From Vulcanimicrobiota bacterium (GTDB lineage Bacteria > Vulcanimicrobiota > Vulcanimicrobiia > Vulcanimicrobiales > Vulcanimicrobiaceae), in the NCBI GenBank assembly GCA_013036095.1, contig JAAXCW010000006.1, forward strand, positions 1 through 64,000: DNA of 64,000 nt. Direction: 5' to 3'. Shown here piece by piece: positions 42,394-49,009 of the stretch; the stretch's first letter is position 1; every line of letters starts with the position of its first letter. Position numbers and translations under genes: made by a program. The notes under the pieces were generated by a model. It saw nothing but the letters and a program-made list of their open reading frames with translations, did no database searches and was not told the DNA's origin.

Positions 42394-42832
42394 AGCGTTG
42401 GCGCTAACCGCCGCGCTCGCACAGAGCTCGCCGCAGCCGGTTCCCACGCCGCAGACGCTGCGCGTGATCTCGCTACGGGCTCCGGCCGCGCGCCTCCGTG
42501 TGCAAGTCGCCGCGACCGAAGCGCAGCGCGAGCGTGGTCTGATGGGCGTGCGCTCGCTCGCGCCGCACACCGGGATGCTCTTCGTCTTTGACTCCGACGC
42601 TCCGATCGAATTCTGGATGAAAGATACGCTGATTCCGCTGGACATGGTTTTTATCGGGAAGAACGGTACCGTTCGCAGTGTCTTTTCGAACGTTCCGGTC
42701 GTTTCGATCGACACGCCCGATGCGCGCATTCCGCGCCGCGACGGCGTCGCAAAGTACGTGCTGGAACTGCCGGCCGGCGAAGCGGCACGCGACGGTCTGA
42801 CCGGCGGCGTCTCCATCGCGCATCTCCCCTAG
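42386..42832 (+). CDS. DUF192 family protein
   Basis: 148 residues. A weakly hydrophobic N-terminus (FEALALTAALAQSSPQP) may be a signal peptide. The DUF192 core is clear: EAQRERGLMGVRSL, GMLFVFDSDAPIEFWMKDTL, IPLDMVFIGKNGTV and the closing YVLELPAGEAARDGL. Proteins of this family are small exported beta-barrels of unknown function. It starts inside the end of polA and is followed without a gap by mutM. Confidence 0.88.
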   Translation: MFEALALTAALAQSSPQPVPTPQTLRVISLRAPAARLRVQVAATEAQRERGLMGVRSLAPHTGMLFVFDSDAPIEFWMKDTLIPLDMVFIGKNGTVRSVFSNVPVVSIDTPDARIPRRDGVAKYVLELPAGEAARDGLTGGVSIAHLP

Positions 42833-43645
42833 ATGCCCGAGCTTCCTGAAGTCGAGACGATCGCGCGCGGCCTAGCCGGCGCGATCGCCGGTAAGACGAT
42901 CGAGCGTGCCACGGTTGCGCTTCCGAAGATGGCTGTGGCGCCGGCGCGCATGAATTTCAAGCGCGCGATTCGCGGAGAGCGGATCGTTTCGGTGGGCCGT
43001 CGCGGAAAGTATGCCGTTATCGAGCTGAGCTCCGGACGTCGCCTGATCGTCAGCCTGCGGATGACCGGGCGCCTTGTCGTACTGGATCGCGGCCAAGCGA
43101 AGCTCCCGTACGAGCACGTTTCTGTGCATTTTACCGACGGGACCCGGCTAGCATTTGCAGACTCGCGGCAATTCGGACGCATGCGCCTGGTAGAGCCCGG
43201 CGAGCTGTGGGATGCCGGCCTCGGCGTCGAGCCTTTGTCGGGGGACTTTACTCCTGAGCGCTTTATCGGTATGCTTTCGGGGCGGACGACGCCTATCAAG
43301 GCGTTGTTGCTGGATCAGCGGCGTATCGCAGGGGTGGGAAACATCTATGCTTGCGAGGCGCTGTGGGGAGCCCGGATCCGTCCGAGCACTCCCGCGAAAG
43401 CGTTGACGAAGCCGGCCATACGCCGGTTGCATGACGCCCTCGTCGAGGTTTTGCAGCGTTCGATCGCAATGCGCGGCACGAGCGTCGACGACTACGTCGA
43501 CGCGCGGGGCGTGCAGGGCGGCTTTCAAAATTCGCTTTCGGTTTACGGCCGGGCCGGCTCCGGGTGCGAACGTTGCGGCCGCGCGATCGTGCGAACCGTA
43601 TTGGCTCAGCGCGGCACGTGGTGGTGCCGCACCTGTCAAAGATAA
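42833..43645 (+). CDS. mutM: Formamidopyrimidine-DNA glycosylase
   Basis: 270 residues. The N-terminal PELPEVETI supplies the catalytic Pro2/Glu3 after Met removal, GRRGKYAVIEL carries the conserved Lys, and the C-terminal zinc finger is C-x2-C...C-x2-C (CERCGRAI, WWCRTCQ). VGNIYACEALWGARIRP is the helix-two-turn-helix. It excises 8-oxoguanine and formamidopyrimidines. It directly follows the DUF192 gene, and together with polA makes a small repair cluster. Confidence 0.95.
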   Translation: MPELPEVETIARGLAGAIAGKTIERATVALPKMAVAPARMNFKRAIRGERIVSVGRRGKYAVIELSSGRRLIVSLRMTGRLVVLDRGQAKLPYEHVSVHFTDGTRLAFADSRQFGRMRLVEPGELWDAGLGVEPLSGDFTPERFIGMLSGRTTPIKALLLDQRRIAGVGNIYACEALWGARIRPSTPAKALTKPAIRRLHDALVEVLQRSIAMRGTSVDDYVDARGVQGGFQNSLSVYGRAGSGCERCGRAIVRTVLAQRGTWWCRTCQR

Positions 43646-43677
43646 GGACAAATATATATAAAGGATGGAAAGCTAAA

Positions 43678-44832
43678 ATCTCTACAACGCCAACCGCTCC
43701 GGTGCAAGAAGAGGAAGAAGACCAACTCGCACTCGAGCAGCAACTCTACGAAGACTCGCTCAAAGTCCTCGACGAAGGACAAGTCCTTAACGGACTGATC
43801 GTCGCCAAATACCAGGACGAACTGCTCGTCGATATCGGCGGAAAATCCGAAGGCACGCTGCCGTTCCGGGAACTCTCTTTAGCGATAGAGCCCAAAGAAT
43901 TAAAAGTCGGCGACACGCTGGAAGTCATGATCCACCGCATCGACGACAACGACGGCACGCTCTTTCTCTCCGAGCGGCGCGCGCGCGCGCTCAAAACGTG
44001 GGAGAAAGTCATCGCGGCCCACGAACACGACGAAGTCATCGAGGCGACCGTTACGCAGGTCGTCAAGGGCGGAGTCCTCGTCGATCTGGGCATGCGCGGA
44101 TTCGTTCCCGCTTCGCAGATCAGGCGTCAGCCGATCGGCAACCTGGAAGAACTTGTCGGAAAGAAGCTTAGGCTCAAAGTGATCGATCTCGATCACAAGC
44201 GCCACCGCGTCGTTCTCTCGCAGCGCTTGGTTCTGGAAGAAGAACTCAACGCCAAGAAACAGGAATTGCTCGGCACGCTCGAGGTCGGACAGATTCGCGA
44301 GGGCGTCGTCGTGCGCTTGGCGGAGTTCGGCGCGTTCGTGGATCTCGGCGGCATTGATGGCCTGATTCACAACAGCGAGCTCTCCTACGCGCGGATAAAG
44401 CATCCGTCGGAAGTGGTCAAGATTGGCGACGTCGTCAACGTCGAGATCATGAAATTTGATCCTGACGCCAAGAAGGTCAGCCTGTCACTCAAGCATGCGC
44501 TGCCCGACCCGTGGGATGAATACGCCAACAAGCTCTACGAAACAAACCGGTTGACGGCACAGATCGTTAAGGTCACGCCCAATTACTTGCTGGTGGAAAT
44601 CGTCCCCGGGGTGCTCGCAATGGTTCCGAAAGGTGAATTCGATCCGGGCGCTCAGTTCAGTCCTGGCCAAGAAGTCGAAGTGACGCTGCTGACGATCAAT
44701 CACTCGACGCGCCGCATTACGGCGTCGATTCAGCACGTTGCCGACATTCCGCCTGAAGAGATCGAAAAGATTGAAGTCCCGGAGTTGCCGGAAGTTGAAT
44801 CGCAGGAGGGCGAACCGTCCGAGTCGGCCTGA
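43678..44832 (+). CDS. rpsA: Four-domain S1 RNA-binding protein (ribosomal protein S1-like)
   Basis: About 384 residues. Four S1 repeats: GQVLNGLIVAKYQDELLVDI; EVIEATVTQVVKGGVLVDLG; GQIREGVVVRLAEFGAFVDL with GGIDGLIHNSELS; and a diverged fourth ending TRRITASIQH. An acidic N-terminus and an acidic tail flank them. Ribosomal S1 aids initiation on structured mRNAs. The start is unclear: after the mutM stop the only codon giving a natural N-terminus (STTPTAPVQEEEED) is ATC 43678, about 12 nt after AAAGGA, while GTG 43702 is in frame but has no SD. An ATG at 43665 is out of frame and opens a three-codon ORF. Confidence 0.85.
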   Translation: MSTTPTAPVQEEEEDQLALEQQLYEDSLKVLDEGQVLNGLIVAKYQDELLVDIGGKSEGTLPFRELSLAIEPKELKVGDTLEVMIHRIDDNDGTLFLSERRARALKTWEKVIAAHEHDEVIEATVTQVVKGGVLVDLGMRGFVPASQIRRQPIGNLEELVGKKLRLKVIDLDHKRHRVVLSQRLVLEEELNAKKQELLGTLEVGQIREGVVVRLAEFGAFVDLGGIDGLIHNSELSYARIKHPSEVVKIGDVVNVEIMKFDPDAKKVSLSLKHALPDPWDEYANKLYETNRLTAQIVKVTPNYLLVEIVPGVLAMVPKGEFDPGAQFSPGQEVEVTLLTINHSTRRITASIQHVADIPPEEIEKIEVPELPEVESQEGEPSESA

Positions 44833-45395
44833 CCGGCGGGATCGGATCCGGTAAGAGCGAGGTCGCGCGCTGCATGGAGACATTCGGCGCGTATGTTATC
44901 GATACCGATAAACTCGCGCGCGAAGCTGTGGCGCCCGGCAGCGACGCGCTGCGTGAGATCGCGCGCACGTGGCCGTCGGTCGTTCGCATGGGCGGCCTAA
45001 ACCGTCCGGCGCTCGCCGAGATCGTGTTTGCGGATCCAAGCGCGCGCGAACGGCTCAATGCGATCGTTCATCCGCACGTGCGCCGTTTGGCCGACGCTGC
45101 CGAAGCTTACGCCAAACCGGGACAGATCGTCGTGCAAGTCGTGCCGCTGTTGTTCGAAACCGGCTACGACGAGCGGTGCGACGCGTCGGTGGTCGTCATC
45201 GCGCCGGACAGCGAGCGTATCGCGCGCATCGCGCGCCGCGACAAGTTGAGCGAAGACCAAATTCGCGCCCGGATGGGCTCGCAAATCGATCCGGAGCAGG
45301 CTCGCTCGCGAGCAACATACGTTATCGAAAACGATGGAGATTTCGTTCAGCTCAAGGAACGCACGCGCGCCGTTTACGACGCGCTCTCCGGCTAA
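44817..45395 (+). CDS. coaE: Dephospho-CoA kinase, start codon non-canonical
   Basis: About 192 residues. The P-loop is LTGGIGSGKSEVA, followed by YVIDTDKLAREAVAPG, LFETGYDERCDASVVVIA and RRDKLSEDQIRARMGSQID, all standard for CoaE, which phosphorylates dephospho-CoA in the last CoA step. The P-loop lies upstream of the first in-frame ATG (44874). The frame opens after a stop at 44796-44798 and has no ATG, GTG or TTG before the P-loop. A strong AGGAGGG at 44804-44810 points to GTC 44817 (giving M/V-RVGLTGG) as start; CTG 44829, overlapping the S1 stop, would delete the first strand. Confidence 0.85.
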   Translation, partial: VRVGLTGGIGSGKSEVARCMETFGAYVIDTDKLAREAVAPGSDALREIARTWPSVVRMGGLNRPALAEIVFADPSARERLNAIVHPHVRRLADAAEAYAKPGQIVVQVVPLLFETGYDERCDASVVVIAPDSERIARIARRDKLSEDQIRARMGSQIDPEQARSRATYVIENDGDFVQLKERTRAVYDALSG

Positions 45396-45487
45396 AGCCT
45401 CGTCCCAACGGCCATTTTTCGTTTAACAAGCGGTCGAGTGGGTATTTAATCCGCGATACATTCCCAATCATTAAGGGGCTACACCAC

Positions 45488-45706
45488 ATGGCGATTCAAG
45501 ACCAAGCGCAAAATCCGGGCGGAGGCATGACTGTTCGGGAAGCAGGCAAGCGTGGCGGCGAACGCGTCAAGGCCAAGTACGGCACGGAGTTCTACGAGGC
45601 CATCGGACGTAAGGGCGGCGAGGCCACCAAAGAAAAGTACGGGCCTTCGTTCTATGAGGTCATAGGCCAAAAAGGCGGCCAAAAGCTCAAACGTAAGAGC
45701 TCGTAG
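45488..45706 (+). CDS. KGG-repeat stress protein, short copy
   Basis: 72 residues from ATG 45488. Units of about 20 residues of the form G-x2-FYE-x-IG-x-KGG-x5-K occur: GTEFYEAIGRKGGEATKEKY and GPSFYEVIGQKGGQKLKRK, after MTVREAGKRGGERVKAKY. This is the KGG/con-10 (general stress) repeat family: highly hydrophilic, disordered proteins linked to desiccation or stationary-phase survival. A longer paralogue follows 21 nt downstream. Confidence 0.85.
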   Translation: MAIQDQAQNPGGGMTVREAGKRGGERVKAKYGTEFYEAIGRKGGEATKEKYGPSFYEVIGQKGGQKLKRKSS

Positions 45707-45727
45707 CGGCTATTCTGCGGGCACCCC

Positions 45728-46039
45728 ATGGCAAAACCATACAAAGCCGACGACAAGCCGCCGGGTGGCGAGATGTCCGTGCGCGAGGCCGGCAAAAAGG
45801 GCGGTGACACCGTCCGCGACCGCTATGGCCCCGGGTTCTATGAGGCGATCGGGCGCAAGGGCGGACAAGCGACGCGTCAGCGCCACGGCGTAGAATTTTA
45901 CGAGTCGATCGGACAAAAAGGCGGCCGCGTCGTCAAGGAAAAATACGGCGCCGATTTTTACGAAGAGATCGGCCATAAGGGCGGCCAAAAAGTCAAACGG
46001 CTGATTGCCGAAGCGAAAAAGAAAAACAGCGGCGGTTAG
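45728..46039 (+). CDS. KGG-repeat stress protein, long copy
   Basis: 103 residues. Four KGG units: AGKKGGDTVRDRYGPGFYEA, IGRKGGQATRQRHGVEFYES, IGQKGGRVVKEKYGADFYEE and IGHKGGQKVKRLI. The spacing is 20 to 21 residues, so the gene contains roughly 63-bp imperfect direct repeats shared with the preceding gene. The pair probably arose by duplication and unequal repeat expansion. It ends 3 nt from the convergent lnt-lptC stop. Confidence 0.85.
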   Translation: MAKPYKADDKPPGGEMSVREAGKKGGDTVRDRYGPGFYEAIGRKGGQATRQRHGVEFYESIGQKGGRVVKEKYGADFYEEIGHKGGQKVKRLIAEAKKKNSGG

Positions 46040-46042
46040 AGA

Positions 46043-48118
46043 TTAGGGCGAGACGCCGCCGCTGACGCGGCCGAAATGAATCTCGCCGCTATTGAAGTTC
46101 ACGTTTATCGAAGAAACCCTTAACGTCTGGCCGCCGCTGCGCACGACGCTCGGATGCGGCAGCGTCAGTAGTTTTGGCGCATTGACCCATTGAATCAGAT
46201 CCGTATCGAACGAGCGCTCCGAGCTGGCATCTTGCGTTTGCGTAACGTGCACGTCGCCGGTCGCCGTGAAATCGAATGTCTGTGTATTTACCGAGACTTG
46301 TTCGGCGCGCACGCTGAGATAGGGTTTGCCGTTCTTATAAAGCACGCCGCGGCGTACGCCTTGGACGGTGGCGAGCACGCCGTCGGCGGACATCGCGGCA
46401 TGGTCGTATTCAAACATCCAGGACTTGGTGCTCATGCGGTTTCCCGTGACGCGTCCGCCGTGCAGCGTCAGGGGCGTCATGCCGTGCGGCGCCGCACCAG
46501 GTTCGTTGCCCGCCAAAACGACGCCGGCAATCACCCAAATCAGCGCGCCGGCACCTGCCAGCAACACGTAGAGTTTCCAGCGCGCCCCCGCTGGGCGCCA
46601 TTGCGGCGTACGCCACTGCACCGCGCGTACGCGCAATCTTCGGAGTGCGAGACTCCCCGCGTAAACAACCAGGAGCGCAATGCCCACCGGCGTCGGACCG
46701 ATACGCGCGAAGATCGAACCGGGCGGCGATCCGATCGTGCCCGCGACGATTGCCGGTTTATCCAAGGCCGTTCGCTGCGTCCACGATCCGTCGGGCGCGA
46801 TGATTCCGCTGATGCCGGTGGCGGCCGACTGTAAGACCCATTGGCCGTTTTCGATGGCGCGCATCTGCGCGATCTGCGCATGCTGATACGTGCCGGATGT
46901 TTCGCCGAACCATGCATCATCGGTCGATATCACTAAGAACTGCGCGCCGCGCGAGACCTGCGCGTGCACGAGGTCGGCAAAAGCCGATTCCCAACAAATC
47001 AGGGGAGCGAATGCGGCGCCGCCGGCCGGGATAATAGTGTCGTCTCCTCCGGCGGCAAAACGGCCGATGAGATCGGAGTCGGGCAGCCACTTGAGAAAGG
47101 GTTCGCCCGGAAAAGATTCGGTAAACGGAACAAGTTGGCGTTTTTCGTAGACTTGTGAGATATGTCCCGACGGTTGAAAGACGAAGAGCGCGTTGTAGTC
47201 TTTCGGGCCGCGCGCTTCCAAACTCCCGACCACAAGCGTCGCTTTCAAACTGTGCGCGAGCGCCGAAAAATCCGAGCGGACCATGGCCCGGACGCCGTTG
47301 GGATCGGAGGCGTTCAGATCGGTTGGAATCACGGTTTCAGGAAGCACGACGAGCTGCGCATGCAGCGGCTGCAGTTTGCGTGTCTGCGCGAGGTACGTGT
47401 TGACGGTCGGCCAAAACGCCTGCGGATTCCACTTGACCGTCTGCGCGATGTTGCCTTGCACCGCGCCCACGCGCAACAGCGGCACTCGAGAATTGTGGCG
47501 TGCCGGCCAGGCCGCAAAACAGAGCGCCCAGGCGGCGGCGACAACGACTACTGCGATCGCGAGCGGTCTCGGATCGCGGTTTGCCAGCGCCTGCGCGCCA
47601 TACGCTCCTAACAGCATGACGACGAACGTGATCCCGAACGCGCCGACGTATGGCGCAAATGCGATCAGCGGCGTAACGGTTTGCGAGTAGCCGATCTGCG
47701 CGAACGGCACGGCAAGCAATCCAATCGATCGGAGCCACTCGAAGACGGTGAACGCCGCCGCAGCTGCTGCGGGCGCCGCCCATGCCGGACCGAACCGTTC
47801 CGCGACGCGCGCGGCCACTGCGCTCGCAGCGAACGTCAGCCCCTCGACCAGCGCGGGAATCAGCACCACCGCGAATGCGAACGATCCGACGTAGCTGCCG
47901 ACCGTGTACGTGAACCAGGAAAAATTTATCGCGAAAAAGATCGTGCCGGCGAACCATCCGGCGAAGAAGGCGCGTTTCCAGGAGAGCCGTTGCCAAGCCC
48001 AGAACAGGCCCGCCGCCGCAAGCGGGGCGAGCCACGCCTGTCCCGCCTTGGGAAAAGCAAGTGCGAGCGCAACCGCGCTCAAAGCGGATACGATGACGGA
48101 GGTGAAGGTGCTACGCAA
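46043..48118 (-). CDS. lnt: Fusion of apolipoprotein N-acyltransferase with an LptC-like domain
   Basis: About 691 residues. The first 500 are Lnt: multiple N-terminal membrane helices, then the carbon-nitrogen hydrolase domain with Glu in VVLPETVIPTD, Lys in YEKRQLVPFTES and the Cys nucleophile in APLICWESAFADL. After the usual last helix comes an added membrane segment (LYVLLAGAGALIWVIAGVVL) and about 140 residues of beta-strands (SWMFEYDHAAMSADGVLATV, RAEQVSVNTQTFDFTATGDV, INVNFNSGEIHFGRVSGG) of the LptC/OstA periplasmic type. Lnt N-acylates lipoproteins; LptC links the LPS-export ABC to LptA. Start taken as TTG 48118; it overlaps a divergent gene's start. Confidence 0.85.
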   Translation of the reverse strand: MRSTFTSVIVSALSAVALALAFPKAGQAWLAPLAAAGLFWAWQRLSWKRAFFAGWFAGTIFFAINFSWFTYTVGSYVGSFAFAVVLIPALVEGLTFAASAVAARVAERFGPAWAAPAAAAAAFTVFEWLRSIGLLAVPFAQIGYSQTVTPLIAFAPYVGAFGITFVVMLLGAYGAQALANRDPRPLAIAVVVVAAAWALCFAAWPARHNSRVPLLRVGAVQGNIAQTVKWNPQAFWPTVNTYLAQTRKLQPLHAQLVVLPETVIPTDLNASDPNGVRAMVRSDFSALAHSLKATLVVGSLEARGPKDYNALFVFQPSGHISQVYEKRQLVPFTESFPGEPFLKWLPDSDLIGRFAAGGDDTIIPAGGAAFAPLICWESAFADLVHAQVSRGAQFLVISTDDAWFGETSGTYQHAQIAQMRAIENGQWVLQSAATGISGIIAPDGSWTQRTALDKPAIVAGTIGSPPGSIFARIGPTPVGIALLVVYAGSLALRRLRVRAVQWRTPQWRPAGARWKLYVLLAGAGALIWVIAGVVLAGNEPGAAPHGMTPLTLHGGRVTGNRMSTKSWMFEYDHAAMSADGVLATVQGVRRGVLYKNGKPYLSVRAEQVSVNTQTFDFTATGDVHVTQTQDASSERSFDTDLIQWVNAPKLLTLPHPSVVRSGGQTLRVSSINVNFNSGEIHFGRVSGGVSP

Positions 48119-48824
48119 AATGTTGTTCGTCGTCTCTGTCGCGGCGTTCACGTTTGCTGCCTGCGGCCGCCAAGTAACTCCCGACCGCGGTTCCGTGACG
48201 CCTTCGGGACTTCCGGCGGGTTTCATGCAGGTGAAGTTCACGACCGCTCAGGCTATGGATTTCACCAACGTCCAATACGTCATCATGTTCAACACGTCGA
48301 CGAGCGGCGGAATGCCCTATGCGAACGGCTACCAGACCAATTATGCGAACTATTGGTTTGCGATCGTCGTCGGCGGCAACGGCGTAACGTCTACGGTGCA
48401 AGTCGTGCAGTACGTGCGTCAGCCCGGGCTCGGCGGAGGCACGGTCGCTACGCCGCAGGTCATCCCGTATACTCCACAGCAGCTGCAATACAACCTCAAT
48501 AGCAACGGACAGAACACGCAGTTCACGGTGACGTTCGATCGCCGTCTCTTCAACGGCATTGTCGCGACGCCGAGTCCCGTGCCTGGCGCGAACCCGAAGC
48601 TCTGGTACGTCAACTGGTTTACGACGAACGCTTCCGGTCAACCGATCGACGCGCCCGGCATCGGCGGGCCGCAAGATCAGACGTTCACTTTTCCGACGTC
48701 GGGACTGCCCGGCATCGACATCTCGACATCGTTCGATCAGCAATTCAATGCGAACGCCGGCTGGCCGCAAGTCACGCCGCGCAGCGCGCAAATTGCCGGC
48801 GGCGAGGTCATCAACAGCCCGTAA
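48108..48824 (+). CDS. Lipoprotein of unknown function
   Basis: 238 residues from GTG 48108 (GGAGG at 48098-48102). Signal with lipobox FTFAAC. The mature part is Asn-, Gln- and Thr-rich and beta-predicted: AQAMDFTNVQYVIMFNTSTS, NYWFAIVVGGNGVTSTVQVV and KLWYVNWFTTNASGQP, without known motifs. Its 5' end overlaps the 5' end of the divergent lnt-lptC gene by about 11 bp, and it ends head-on to the metallothionein stop. The envelope setting suggests an outer-membrane or surface protein, not more. Confidence 0.65.
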   Translation: MLRKMLFVVSVAAFTFAACGRQVTPDRGSVTPSGLPAGFMQVKFTTAQAMDFTNVQYVIMFNTSTSGGMPYANGYQTNYANYWFAIVVGGNGVTSTVQVVQYVRQPGLGGGTVATPQVIPYTPQQLQYNLNSNGQNTQFTVTFDRRLFNGIVATPSPVPGANPKLWYVNWFTTNASGQPIDAPGIGGPQDQTFTFPTSGLPGIDISTSFDQQFNANAGWPQVTPRSAQIAGGEVINSP

Positions 48825-48986
48825 TTACGGCACGTCGCAAGGCGGGTGCCCGCACTTGCACGCCTCGGACTCAATCCCTCCGGCCTCGTCGTCTTTGCAA
48901 ACGGGGCTGCAATACTCTTCGGTCTCTATCTCGGCCGTCAGCGTACAATTGCACAAATCGTGCGCGCACTCAATAGTCTGTTGCAT
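48825..48986 (-). CDS. Metallothionein (SmtA/BmtA type)
   Basis: 53 residues, too short for most ORF screens. It encodes eight Cys and two His in the cyanobacterial SmtA layout: CAHDLCNCTL at the start, YCSPVCKDD in the middle and ACKCGHPPCD at the end, parallel to SmtA's C-x2-C-x-C, YCS-x2-C and CGH-x2-C blocks. Such proteins bind a Zn4 or Cd/Cu cluster for metal storage and detoxification. The ATG is 23 nt after the lptD stop on the same strand, and the gene ends against the convergent lipoprotein stop. No clear SD is visible, so it probably relies on read-through from lptD. Confidence 0.88.
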   Translation of the reverse strand: MQQTIECAHDLCNCTLTAEIETEEYCSPVCKDDEAGGIESEACKCGHPPCDVP

Positions 48987-49009
48987 GCAGCCACTATACC
49001 CATGTTGCC

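Noticed and set aside
43665-43676. ATG GAA AGC TAA mini-ORF before the S1-protein gene as a leader peptide
   Set aside because: Three codons with an adjacent AAAGGA are suggestive, but such short ORFs occur by chance and no attenuator structure is visible.
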